This document shows, piece after piece, positions 32,701 to 45,369 of a stretch of DNA of 64,000 nucleotides. The notes under the pieces were generated by a model. The model had not been told where the DNA came from and did no database searches. It saw only the letters and a program-made list of their open reading frames with translations. The stretch covers positions 2,914,001 to 2,978,000 of the forward strand of contig NW_025408667.1 of NCBI RefSeq assembly GCF_020360975.1. The letters are read 5' to 3'. Position 1 is the stretch's first letter. Each line of letters opens with the position of its first letter. The translations under genes were made by a program, and so were the position numbers. This DNA comes from Hirsutella rhossiliensis. Taxonomy: Eukaryota > Ascomycota > Sordariomycetes > Hypocreales > Ophiocordycipitaceae.

Positions 32701-35700
32701 ACTTCAGTCTCGATAGGCGTGCACCGTGGAGCACAACTCAAGAGCGACCCCGGCTCGGTCAGCTTTGGAAGGGAACTGTGCCATCGGCGATTAGTCTTCC
32801 AATTGCGCGTCCCGCGCGCGTACTCGTATTGTACTCCGTGCCTCCGTGCTGTAAACACGGGATCGATCTGCAAAGTCGACATGACGGCTTCGCACGATGG
32901 GTGCAGTCGTGGTCAGGGGGCCCCCTGGCTTATGATCAGCGCACACGGACTTGCCGTCGAGTGACAAACCCCCCAAGTAACATGCCCTGCCCAATGATGC
33001 TCAGAAGACTTACCCTGGTACTTGCTACAGGGCTTGACTGTACATATCGAGCCTCGTCGGAACGGCGTCACAGACGAATCCGGCCTGGGGTCATGCGAGT
33101 GATGTGTTTTCAAGACGCGCCGTGATCCTGGAGATGCGGGCTTTGGCGGTTCCGCTTTCTTTCTTTTTCTTTCCTTTTCACCAGGAGTCTCCCTACTATT
33201 GAATGCTCCAATAGGCCGGCCAGGTTCTCAACCAGCATATAACTTCTCGTAGCAGGTTTACCTACAATAGATTCCGATCGTGACGGGGGCATCACGCCTC
33301 ATATCCGCCTGGCCGGTAAGGTGTGAAGCTAGCGAGAAAGTCTGACGAGTACCGCGGGATCCTCAGCGACCTCATCGAGTGACTATCCAAGAGGCTCACC
33401 GTGTGGAAGCAAGTGAAGGGAATGAGCATCAATGGGAACCTCCGCGCCCACTCCACCTCCGATGTCGAACTGCAGTTGAGAATGTCACACAGCAGACCGT
33501 CATATAGTACGCCTCTGAGGAGCCTTGGGGTGTCATAGGAGGCTCCAACACCCTCTCGACACGAAGTGCCCTCTTTTCCACATTGCATATGTTGAGGAGA
33601 GCGCTAAACCGGGCTGGTGCGCCATTCGTCACGTTGTCATCTCTTGTCTCTGCCAGACATGTGCTTGAAGATACTCGACTGCTACCGATCGGACTGACTG
33701 GCTACTGTTGCCCTTGAGTCTTCTGCCTTTGCCAAACAGATTCATAAAGATGCTCAACCATTGCCCACCAGACTGTCTGCTGCTCCACTTGGGCTTTTTC
33801 GCAAACCCCTTTATATCTCGCCCCCGCTCAAGCCATATTTGTGTGTTCTGCTGTCTGGTCTAGACTCCATAATTGTCTGAAGGCAATCATCGAGGGCATG
33901 GTTTCTTTTCTCTCCTCTCATCTCCCTTTTGGCGTCGAGCCACACCCTGGTCAAGCTACTATACTCCAGCAGAGGTCGGTTATTCCCGGTCATACCGAAG
34001 GGATGATACCTGCAACTAGTGCGTGCTATGGGATGAGCGAGCATTCTCACGCATATCAGGCCATGTTTGGTTCCAATTATTGTTTGTATTCATGTTGGCA
34101 CATGTTTTCTCCTCCGCCTCGCATTCCCAAGTTGTCGAGGAATTCTTTGTCGGCGTAAAAGGGGGGCCTCGGTCGAGACGACATATGACGGTGCGCACAC
34201 CAGCAGAAGTAAAGCTACAGGCGGTATTCCTCCCCGTAAGAGGAACAAGGACATACTTAGAGCTTAATAGATCGTCCTCCCGTCCTCTCACCCGTTTGCT
34301 CTGCTGCAACTAGCTTCCCATGGTAAAAGATAGCGCGGTTAGCACAGCCGGCTAGGCTAGTCAGGACCAGACACCATCGACAGCTGGAACGTGCCGTCAT
34401 TCTGAGCGTCGTGACATGCATCAAGCGGCATCAGCTTTGCTTGGGTTGATAAGGAAAAGCAATGAACCAAATGCTTGCAAAAATCTGCTCGTCCGACGCA
34501 ACGGTCGCTCAGCACTGTGAAGCGATTTGAAATTCTAGCGTGGAGCTAACAAGCCACGAGGAAATCGAGCTCACCAGCTGAGTACTTGGTTGTCTTGGTA
34601 TCTTCAACTGCCACCGCTAGTTTTGCTGTTGCTGGTTCAAGGTGTGATTGAACGTGGGACGCTTGGATAAGGAGTCTGGCTCGCGAGTACCACGATCACG
34701 GGAATATGGGCATGATGCTTCACCGCGACATTTTTTTGGATATCGTGAAGTAGGACAGTGCGTAGAAGAAACAGTGACTGCTTGTGTCGTTTGCAGCAGG
34801 TCTCACTTTTTCTCCTAATGAACATGGGAGGAGAAAACGTCTTCACCATCTCGCGCATCACGCCTGGCCGTTAATCGACGCGCCCCAGTCCCCCGATTCT
34901 CCCTCGAGAGCCGCGCATGTACGTCAGTATGACGCTTCTTTAGTCTTGCACCGTAAAGGTTAACTGGGAGTCACGATGTATCGCGGTTGGGAGCTGGAGC
35001 TGATTGAAACATTGACCCCCATGTTTTGCACTTGTGTCTCATATCCCACATATAGCACGCCCGTCCTACCCTGGAGCCAAAAGCTAGATATCGGGCTTGT
35101 CGAAGGACTGGATGTTAAGTCAAGAATATATCCATTAGAAATTCGTTGCATACAGGAAGCAACTTCCGGACAAAGAAATAGGGTTGCATTGTGCTGGCGA
35201 TGTCTGCGACTACCTCTTCCTTCCCCCGCCACCGCAACCGAATAGCACGCAGATGGACACACACAAGGGCTCGACACGGGTAACGCTACGAGATAAGTAT
35301 GGTCTCTCTCAGTTCAACAGTTGAGTGGTGTTGCAGCGCCAGCGGTCGGCCGGTGAATCTTCTCCGCCAGCACTGCCGAGAGACACCCAACGCCCAATAA
35401 GCCTGGAGCTGTGGCCAGCGCGTTGATCCTTGCAGCCTTGGGTCCCAGAACGGCAGCGTGCCCTGCATCTCGAGGCCCGATGGTGAGGAGAAACACGGTG
35501 CCATTGGCCGATTGGGTTGCCCGAGCCTGCCAAACGGCAGTTGAGCCGCGGCAACGGCCGTCTTGAGATGCATACCGCCTATGCTGGATAGGACAGTTCA
35601 GCTGTCCGCAAGACGCGCAGCAGCTACCAATCGGGCCAGACAGGGCCAAGGGAGGACGAGTTGGGCCGCCCTCCCCTGTTGCGCGTTCTTCCCACCTCCC

Positions 35701-38050
35701 TTTTCTCTCACCCCGGCGCGAAGTGTAGTGGCTTTCGGGTCAGCGGCTGACCAGGCCAGCTTGCCGAATAATTGGGTCGTAAGACGGAAGACTAGATCGA
35801 GCTGCAGCGTGAACGCTGCAGTACATTTATGAAGAGGGAGAAAAAGCACGCATCGAGAATTGTGACAGGTCGGAAAGTGCCAGAGAGGCAACACCAAGGC
35901 CGTGTAATGGCTGTGCATACGGCCCTGTGCTCGCTCGTACAGATGCATGTGCAGTGCAAGAAGTAGGCCTCTGAATAATCGCATGCTGGCAATGTGATGG
36001 ACCAAACATCCAAGGCCCTGTCAGCTCGAAGCCGTCTGCAATATTGATCAACATTGCTCCCACTGTCTTCTCGTAGAGGTCAATGCGCATTGTAGGCATT
36101 CGCATCGAGAGCCGAGCTCACCCGAGCGCTCAGCTCGTCTTGTTTACTCCATGCCAAACGCACATGGCCAAATCACCGGAACTGTGATAGCAGACACCCA
36201 CCAAAGCGCAGTTCAGGGGGGGAGGAGGAGATGGAGGGGGGGTTGCTCACGAATTTGATCAACGCTTGATGACGTTGCTGAAAGTGAGCGGGACTAGAAA
36301 AAGAAAGCGATTATGGCACAGAAGAAAAGAAAGTCCGGACCCATCGATACTCATCTAACCAACCCGGTCATGAGCTCGGCCGGCATGAATACGGACCTGA
36401 AGACAGGCGAACGACGGCTAAGTCTAGTCTAGCATACTCGTAAAGGAGGACGCAAGCTTGTTCGTGCAACCGGTGACAAGTAGCCGTCTCCCAACAAAAG
36501 ATGCATCGGAATTCAACGAGAAAGGTTGAGGACCAATCCTCGCTTGACAAAACATTCAGGTTGAATACAAAGAAGGCATGCTCGTACCGCATCTTCACGA
36601 TGTTCAAGCAAGGTTGGGATAATCCTTGCTTGCGGGTATCCGAGGTTCGGCGTTGGGCTATTTCGGCTTGATTTAAGCGAAGATGCCGACATTGCTGCCG
36701 GAAGAAAGAAAGAGGGCAACATTCGCCCGAGGTAGTTGGGAAACCGGGCCTCTCTATGCCGCGCTCCGCCACATTCGCGAGTGCTAGACTTGCATCTTTT
36801 GCATGATAAGCGCGGCAGTTGAGGAAAGACAAGACCCAGTATGGCTACGAAGTGACGTCTTTGGTCAATCGATGCGGATACTATCCGGCAGAATTTGTGC
36901 CCAGTACTCTACTTATCTCGCAGGCACCACCAACTCCGGAGCTTTGTTTATGTACGAAGTACGAATTGCCAGTAGCTTGTCCTCACCGTCAGCCGGCCCA
37001 TGACCTGCAGATTCAGGCCAGGGTGCTCTAGGCAACCTTTCCAGATCTGTGGTTGTGCATGCCTGGTCCCCTTCCCCTACATGTACATACATGTACCGCA
37101 CTGCAGGCTCCAAGGGCGACCCGGAGGGTTAAGTTAAGAAGGAAGTTCCTCTGCAGACGAGTATCGGCTAGGCCAGGGCAACGGAGCGAGAGTCCTGAGC
37201 AGCCGGCATTCAAGGATATGAACAAGACCGTCCGTGCCATCGCCTACGGCCACGGGGCCCCTCGCTCACGCTGTAACCCGCACCAGGCCGCCGGCGCCGG
37301 GAAACGCCTTTTAAGCCTGTACATGCCGCCGAGCCCACGTGGCGGAGGTGGCCGTCGCGAACAAGGTCAGTCAGGTCAGTCGCCATCTGTGCCGGCACGC
37401 GTGCTAAGCACTTTGTCCGTGCTCACGAGTCAAAAAGCAGGTCCCGGGTGACGGGGCGGGCAGTGGATGGTAACGCCGAACTGGAAACACACCCTGCGAC
37501 GGACGAGCTCCGAGGGAGGGCAGGCTTTCACAGAGTAAGCACGTTACCCCTGTTCCTCCCTGGCATGCACCCCCCTCCTCCCCTGCAACCACGATCATTC
37601 TCCAGAGTATAGAAACGAGAAGACACCGTCCAGGGGGAAGAGGCGACCATGCAGAAACTCCGGCGGGCATGTACTGAGCACGTACAAATCCGTCGGGAAC
37701 GAGACATGATTCAACGACGATGGTAGGAAACAAAGGAAGGAAGAACAAATGCATAATATGGATGATAATTCAGATCTTGGGGATCTGACACTCGGCCCCA
37801 TGATTGTCTAAGATTTCGCCTGCTGACGACGATGTGACACGTACCATGCCGAGTAGCCAACGAGCAGGGTAAGGGGACTGGGGTCCCCCCAGCCATGGCT
37901 GCCTTGGGGGCCACCGGAGTAGTCGAAAAGCGTGCTCCCTTGAGGCGAGGATCGCCGTATGGTGTTGGGCGGGCGGCATTCCTCTCGACTTGGTTCGCCA
38001 TGTCACTTGTGCATACAGTAGATTGCCCGCTCAAAGACTTGTACATGGGA
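29756..38050. other. Gene desert, left part
   Basis: Eight kilobases with only short, unrecognised frames on both strands. Candidates I looked at and did not keep include 30024-30563 (minus), 33898-34158 (plus, after a TATA-like TTTATATC) and 34016-34309. Scattered TATA-like boxes (for example near 32486) do not lead to a gene I can model. No tRNA seen. Confidence 0.5.
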
Positions 38051-39421
38051 TGTGAGGCTGCCTAGGGCTTTGCGCGAGCCATTTTCAGGAGTAATTGGCA
38101 AGCTACTGTACTTTGTACGTGAGTGGCCCGCGGCAGAAGAAACGCCTCTCGCATTCTTTTCTGCCCGGCGGCTCCAAAAGTCTCACAGGCCGTCCAAGTC
38201 CCGCGCGCGCTCGTCTCATCCCCCTTTGCCCCCTTTCCCCTCACTCGGCCCAGCGGCTAATCGCAGAAGGAAGCAAAAAGGCGCACCCAGTGTACATGAG
38301 CAGGTACAGTAGAGGCATCCAAGAAGCAGTGCCAAGTAATAGCCGCAGATACCTTTTCCCTTCGTAGCCATTCAAACCATTGTATCAGTTATACCGAGAC
38401 CTCGGAGCGGGCTGTGCTACTGTTTCGTTTATAAACGCTTTCCCGCAGGATCGCGTGAAGCGACGTGTTGAGGCGCCGGCGAAGAAGTCGATTCGAGACG
38501 AGATTGAACCGGCTGTCGCTGGTGTCTGGTATCCATCGACGGCCGGGGAGGCACGAGTTTCCCACTTCATGGTCGACGGCGTTTTACTGTCTCGAATATG
38601 TACTCGACACGGTCTCTACTGTATGTGCTGTAGATGGCGCTGGTCCCATGCTAGAGGTTCATTACACGCACATGCAGGCTGAAGGCGTGGAATCTCGTGC
38701 CCCCAAGATAGGTAGGCTCCGAGCGGAAGTGCCAGTTCCCGGCGGGGATCATCAACGACGTGGGTGGCACACAAGCCTACAGTACAGTACATACGTCCAG
38801 GTAATTATTTCGTAGGCTGGTAGGTAAGCGCGTCGCCAACCCGATCGGGCTCGTTGCTATTCAACCTGCATTGTGCTTGGCCATGCCGGCGCTTGGGGGC
38901 GGCCAGTAGCAATCTCAACGGGAAGAGGGGGGGATGGTTTCAAGGATACCAGCTTCTCGTCAGTAACTCTGCGTCCATGTATGTATGTATGCAGAAGATT
39001 AGCCTGCGCCCGAACACAGCCGGCTTCACCCTGGACACCGCTCGTGCCCGAGAGCAACTTGGCTTGGAGAACAGAGCTGCCGCATGCAAGCCTCACCTGC
39101 GCGCCAAACTTGCCACTCCTTCAATGGGGGACGTTGTTGTGCGTTTGGCGGTACAGGCATCGATGCAAAGTAATTTGTCAAGGCGGGAAAGCCCGGCATA
39201 CCCGCGGAGGATACGAAGCTTGAATATTGGTGAGAAGGGGTAAGGATGGAGACGCACAGCCTGGTATTTGCATGTAGATAGATGCCTAGGAACCAGAGAG
39301 AACAGGCTATATGCAAAAGAGCAGTGCGAGGACACTGAACAAATTGCGTAAATGGCTCGTCATCGAGACGAACTCGCTCGTTGCGGCACTCGTTATTGTT
39401 CCGTACCTACCGAGACGGACG

Positions 39422-39454
39422 CGCGGGGGACGGACGGACGGGACGGGACGGGAC
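39422..39454 (+). repeat. GGACG/GGGACGG microsatellite
   Basis: Run of GGACGG, GGACGG and GGGACG units within 33 bp in non-coding sequence, G-run rich. Confidence 0.75.
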
Positions 39455-42400
39455 GGCGCGCACCCCGGACCGTGGGCCTATCCACTTCCCAACCGCCCGG
39501 ATGCCTGTCTGACGGCCTCGACAGCTGAGCGCAGTGGGGAATTTTCCATTTGTCTGTCTTTCTTTCCCATCACGCCCACGAAGCCCTCTCCGCCGCTCTT
39601 TTCTCCCTCTCGTGTCTTGGTGCCATGCTCCCAGCACGGTCCTCGGCTGGCCGCCGAGAGTGTCACCGCGCCGGCCACGCGCATGGGGCTTCTCTCTCAT
39701 GTAGGCACGTCTCGTGCCGCTCTCCTCGGTACGAACCATGGTACTGTACGTACAGTATCCGCATGTGCATACCGTACCTATAATACGTGGGAGAGGGAGA
39801 GGCTCGCGCAGGTGGCGTCCGACTGTGCATGTCCATACGTAGAATACCGGATTCGACGACGAGCAGGTCGAAGACAGCACCAATGCATCATGTATGTACA
39901 TGTATGCACTCCACGTCTAGGTGACCTTCGACCCGTCGCTGCGGCACGTCGTCGTCGTGGCCACATACCGTGTCTAAGATGATGGCGACACCGTGCCGGG
40001 CCCAAGGAGGCCGAGGCAAGTTGCAGTCGCATCCTTTACTGTCTGCGAGTGAGGGTGAGTGTGTGGTGTGTGTGTGCCCCGAGGCTCCGACATGCGTCAG
40101 CCCGGCGTACAGAGACACAGTTAAGCTTCCAGCAGCGTCATGGCTTCGCTTGCGACACGTTCGTCTCGACATGTCTCATCCGACACCAAGGGGACCTGAG
40201 GCTCCCTCGTGGATGCGGGGTGTAGACTGGCGCTCGCAGAGGGACCGACGGCATTTACGGATACTGGGTACAGACTACGGACCGTCCAATCCAAGACGGG
40301 GACGCTCCAACATGTTACCCGGCGCGCGCCGAATGGCCCGGACTTGAGGTGCCCTCCAGCCCTGCCCCAGAGACCCGGTAGCATGAGCTGCCAACGTCAT
40401 CAACCACGTACCGTCCCATGTAAAAGACAAATTGCCACGTTGAGTTGACCCGGAGGGTCAAGGGGCTGGTGAAACGGAGACGGCTACGCTGCTCGGCTTG
40501 AACCGAGTAGGCATATCCACGGCTGGTGTGGGTTTCTTGACGCGTGGTGCCCATCCTCCGGGGCGGACAGCAGATGGATAAGCAGTACTCTGTAAGCAAG
40601 CAAGGATCCAGCCGCTGGAGACAAGGGAGTAGGTGCCGGGTCGTCTCATTGGACTTTGCTCTCGCGCGCCGAAGCCTCAACTCGCGGTAGCATGCCGTAC
40701 AGATTGGCTGGCGGCTGGCCGCGTGTTGCACCCCAGAAATCGGGCAGGAAGTCGACTGTCTCATGGCACAGGACAGACAAGACGGCTCCCGGTGGGGAAG
40801 CCGCCGACCGACCCTTTTGCTCAACGGCTCGACGGAAGACTCCCGCTCGACGTAAGCCTGCTATCCCGCGGCGACGGTGCAGTAGAGACAGGGCGAGTAC
40901 CGTTCCGTACCTTGTGCACGCGTCGCCATGCCGGCCGCTCCATTGGCTCGGGGACCACCGGGCGGATTGACAAAAGAAGGAAGCCTTGCTGAGGGAACTT
41001 TGCGCGACGCGCCCAGCATTTCTGATGCCGTGAAACAGAGCGCACACGAGAAAAGAGGCGGAGGCTCGCTTGCCCTAGCCTCTCTAGTCGGCGTTGCTCG
41101 AGCCCGTACCGACCGAGCTGAGCTGGCTAGGGCCTGCGTTTGAGGGCGGCGGCAGGACGACGATTGCCAATTCAATTCAACGCCCGATAGGCTGCCGTGT
41201 GGCTTCATGAAGGAGGCTCGAAGAGGTTGGGTAAAGCAAGTGAGCATTCCAGGTCGAAGAGTCTCGACCTGGTCGCCCCTCCCGTTTCTTCTTTCCAGAA
41301 GTGTAAAGACAGGCGATGTAGAAAAAAAAAAGATCAGCTTCTGGTGGCAAACAGTTGCGTCAGCCCGGGAGGAAGATCCGGTCATATAGTACAGTTCTCT
41401 CGACTCGTGGTGCATCGTGACTCGGGTATCTGCTGGATCGCTACGGGCGGCACCACGGCAGGCACATGGGATGCAAGCACCAAGGAAAAGAAATAAAACA
41501 TTTAAATGCCGCCAAAAAAAAGGGGCCTCGCGAGAGCCCACCACGCTCAGGCACGTCAAGCTGAGTGGCTGTCCAGCTCTTACAGGGGCTCACAAGGGAC
41601 GGCGAGGCAAGCAGACGGTGGCGTTGGTTGGACCAGATCCCTGGCCCGTGACACGTCAATGAAGCCGCACCGGGCCAGGCCAAACGCCACGTTTGTTGGG
41701 TGTAGCGAGCGGGAAGGATGCGTGAGGTGGGTGAATGCGCCATGATTTTGGTCCTTTCTTTGGGAGGCGGGGAATTCCATGAGGGTGGGCGGAGGACTGC
41801 TTCGGGGGGTACTTTGTACGAAGTGATGGTCGAATGGAGTCAGAGAGAGAGCGAGAGAGAGATGGCACTTGGTCTTGAGGTATGCCTGGCATTGTCTTTC
41901 TCATGAGGAAGGGGGAAATGGTCGAGAGGCAGCTCAATTCCGCCAGCTCATCCCCCATCTTCTTATCAACAAAGTGAAGCCGCATAGACAGCAAATCTCC
42001 TAGCCCGTCTTTTTCGGCGACTCGCATCGGGCATGCAGCGGTGGCCGCAGAGAGTTTGAATGAGGCATGCAGGCAGCACAGTCAGTCTCTCTCCCTGCCT
42101 GGCGAGCCCCTTGCGTCAGGAACGCGCGACGTCAAATCTCCCGTACCTTGCATGACTGGACCAAGGGATGTTGAAGTGCAAGCTTATCTTGGAGAGAGAG
42201 GAAAAGAGAGAGAGTTACGTTGCCTGACAGTATGCAGGCACATCGAGGGGGGGGGGCAAGCAGGGGCGGACGTACTGGAATTGCATAACTTACATACCTA
42301 CATGCAGTTGTAGGGCTCCTGTGCCTGCCGTGATAGTACTGCCAGCACTGTGGGTATGGAGTCTTGATTCTCAACGGCAAATATTGGAGGCTTCTTGTCG

Positions 42401-42900
42401 AGCATGAAGGTCAATAGGCAAGTACCTGCTATTGTACTGCACTGCATGTACATACAAGCCCCCGAACCTGATAAATTAACCCGCCGTAATACCGAGGCCA
42501 GCTCCTCACCCTGCATTGATGCCTTTTTTGTTCCTTGCTTTTTCCCTCTCCCCTCGTCCTTCACCTCTGTTCTCTCTCATCAGACGGGCAAAATCGGCCA
42601 CCATTCCCTGTCCACCCCCATCCCCGGGAGTCGCCTAGTACCGGGTCGGGCTAGCAGCACTGAGCCCGGCGAACCACCCCCCTGTCTTCTCGGGTCAGCC
42701 ATCTCCCTGTGTCGATCCCTCATGTGCTCCGACTCGGCCACCGCGACCCGGCAGAAGGGGACTGAACCATCGGGATGCATCAAGTTCGATGCCGTCGCTG
42801 GAAAGACTGGTGCTAGCTCTTTGCTTCCATTTCGCCCTGCCAACAACGTAGGGCAGAGAGAAAGACAAAGGGCCTGGTACCTGCGTGAGAGCGTACATAC

Positions 42901-42923
42901 CTACTAGGTACCTAGGTACCTAC
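42901..42923. repeat. TAGGTACCTAGGTACCTA palindrome block
   Basis: CTACTAGGTACCTAGGTACC followed by TAC; same motif type as at 2114-2174, and TAGGTACCTA again at 45181-45190. Confidence 0.8.
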
Positions 42924-45319
42924 ATTCGTTGCCTGACCTTACCTCAGCAGTGCTCGATGGAGACACGACGATCCTCTGTCAGGCAGCGCCGCAGCTGCAA
43001 TCCATCCCCAGCTGAGCTTCTACGGTATGCCTGCCTCGGCTCGGGTAAAAACAACACAAACAAAAGGTACGCACTGGTTGCCCTAATCCACCTACCCCCT
43101 CCCACACTCGCATCAACACACACACGCCCCCAATTTGTCTCCGTTGGCTTCATTCTCCCTCTCGCTCTCGCTTGCTCGCTCGCAATTGGGACTGTGTGCG
43201 CATCGACAGCCTTCTTCTGCCAATTTCATTAGGCTCGACACGCGCTTGTGCACACGCACGCCTCCGACGGCATCGTGATGAAGCGAGCTCGCTACCACTA
43301 CCGCCGCTGCCGCCGAGCCTCTGCCTCCCCTGTCTTTCTCTCTTCCTCTCCGAGCAGGCACTCGCAGATTCGCCGACGGTCCTGGCTAGCGAGCGCAGCT
43401 TCGCACTTCGGCGCAGCATGTGTCATGGGTATGCACACATGCACTGCTGCTCTCCCGGCACAGCGGGCGGTGGGACGACTGGGGGTCCAGGATCCCCAGA
43501 ATCCGGTGCACAGGTACGAAAGCCCTCTGAAGCTCTCGTCGTCGCAGCAAATACTTTGTATCCCTCCTGTACCTTGCTTCGTCCACGCTGTGCCACCAAA
43601 GCACCGGCAGGGCTTCCTGGCCGCGGCGCTCGCAAACGAGAGAGGCTTCCATCTCTCTCGCCATCTCGGCGTCTACTATAAGATGAAATGTGGTCCCCGA
43701 AGAGTCTGTGGAATCCTCCATCTCTCCCAAATCTCATCGTTGCTGTCGCATCAAACCTGTCTCATGATCTTAAGGTTACAGACCACGCTACAGTCCACCA
43801 TTCGTCGACTACCATTAACACATGCAATATCGGCTGCTCCCGCCAAGCAACACGGCTAGTCGGGACACAAAACTAGTTCGCCATTTTCCGTGACCGACTT
43901 TCTGGGTCCACTCGTTGACAAGTCTCGACTCTGCCAACAGGGACCGATCAGGTCGAGTTCCGGGAAACGGCTGAGAGCCTGAGAGCCGGGAGCAGAAGAG
44001 AGTGGCTAGAGGGAAAAAGCAAGGACGGTGGAAAGAAGGTGAGACACCGGCGATGGTTTGCTTTAGATCCATCACTGACAGCTGCGCCGCAACAAGTCAG
44101 CCCTGCTCTCCAGAGCCAGCAGTTGTCAGGTACGGACGCGTTGCTTTTCTTACTTTTTCCTTGCCACTTATTCATCTTTTTCTCTTTTGCTCGCCTGGTC
44201 GGTGGTCACGTCCGCCCAAGTGAAAGCCAGCTTGCTGCAACTAAGATGAGCTTCTCGCCAATGCACATTCATCCTCGTCCTGTAATTTGTACGTACGTGG
44301 ACAGCGAGCACGGGAAATGTCTGGCAGAGCATAACATACCTTGACCCCCAAGCAGGTCGCTCGACAAGTGCTAGTGCACTGACATGAGGCTTTGCCTGGG
44401 CACCCTGACCTTCAAGCTCACCGCTACGGTGAAGGAATCCGGAGAGAGGCGAGATCTTCTCACCTCCTTGTCCCCGTTTCCTCGTCTGCTTTTGTGCGGT
44501 GCGGTGGTTGAATTCCCGATGGTCTGGACGACGCTGCAAAACGGCAACCTGCTGTACACATCGATTCTATCCTTGAAACTTGAATGTGCCGTGTTTCCTT
44601 TTTCCTCACGTGCCATTTCGGGTGGTGCGCGATCTGTCTGGACAAAGTTGGTGGAAGGACCATGGACCGGGAGGAGGTTAAGCAGCGGCAGCACCAACCA
44701 AAGAGCAAGTCGACTGATTGGAATGGACGTGAGAGGCGGCAAGCCTGGCGACACGATGCTGACGGAGCCTCGTGGTCTCTGCTCGGTCTGCTGATCCTGC
44801 CAGATCCACCCCCGGGCTCTGATCGTGTCCCGATTGCTGCTGCCAGGGGCGCATCCGCCTGTAGCAGCACGTCGCATGACTTCACTCGGCGCGGTTGACC
44901 TTGGCTAGCAGTGCGCGCGCGACAGCGAAACCGTTGGGCTTTTGTCCCCGATTCCCATGCCTGACTCCTGTATCTTTTTCTCCCTATCCTCTTTTTATCT
45001 TGATCTTTTGCCTTCGGCTACGGGAGGTAGCTTGGCTATTCTTGCCTGGGAACAACAAGGGTGATGCGAGCTGATTCTCCTTGTCGCTTTCCTTTTGCCT
45101 TGTTTGTTTTTCATTTTCTCTCCAACTCTCGACCGTCTCGTATCGATCGCTCGCTCATCAAACCTGCCTGCTCCTTGCGTTAGGTACCTAGTACGGACCC
45201 CGACGAAAGTGTGGAGAAAGAAGCACGTCTTTCGAGACCGGCGCGGGACGGGCAGATGGAGGCGGCTGGCACCGCCTGTGCAACTTACGCCTGGCCCCTC
45301 CCTTGACCTAAGCCCCGGA

Positions 45320-45369
45320 ACCCCCCACCCCCCTTTTTTCCCCCGGTCCCCCCCTCTTCCCCCCCCCAA
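45320..45369 (+). repeat. Long C/T homopolymer tract
   Basis: Runs of C6, T6, C5, C7 and C9 in 50 bp; pure pyrimidine apart from a few bases. Lies in the presumed medA upstream region. Confidence 0.8.
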
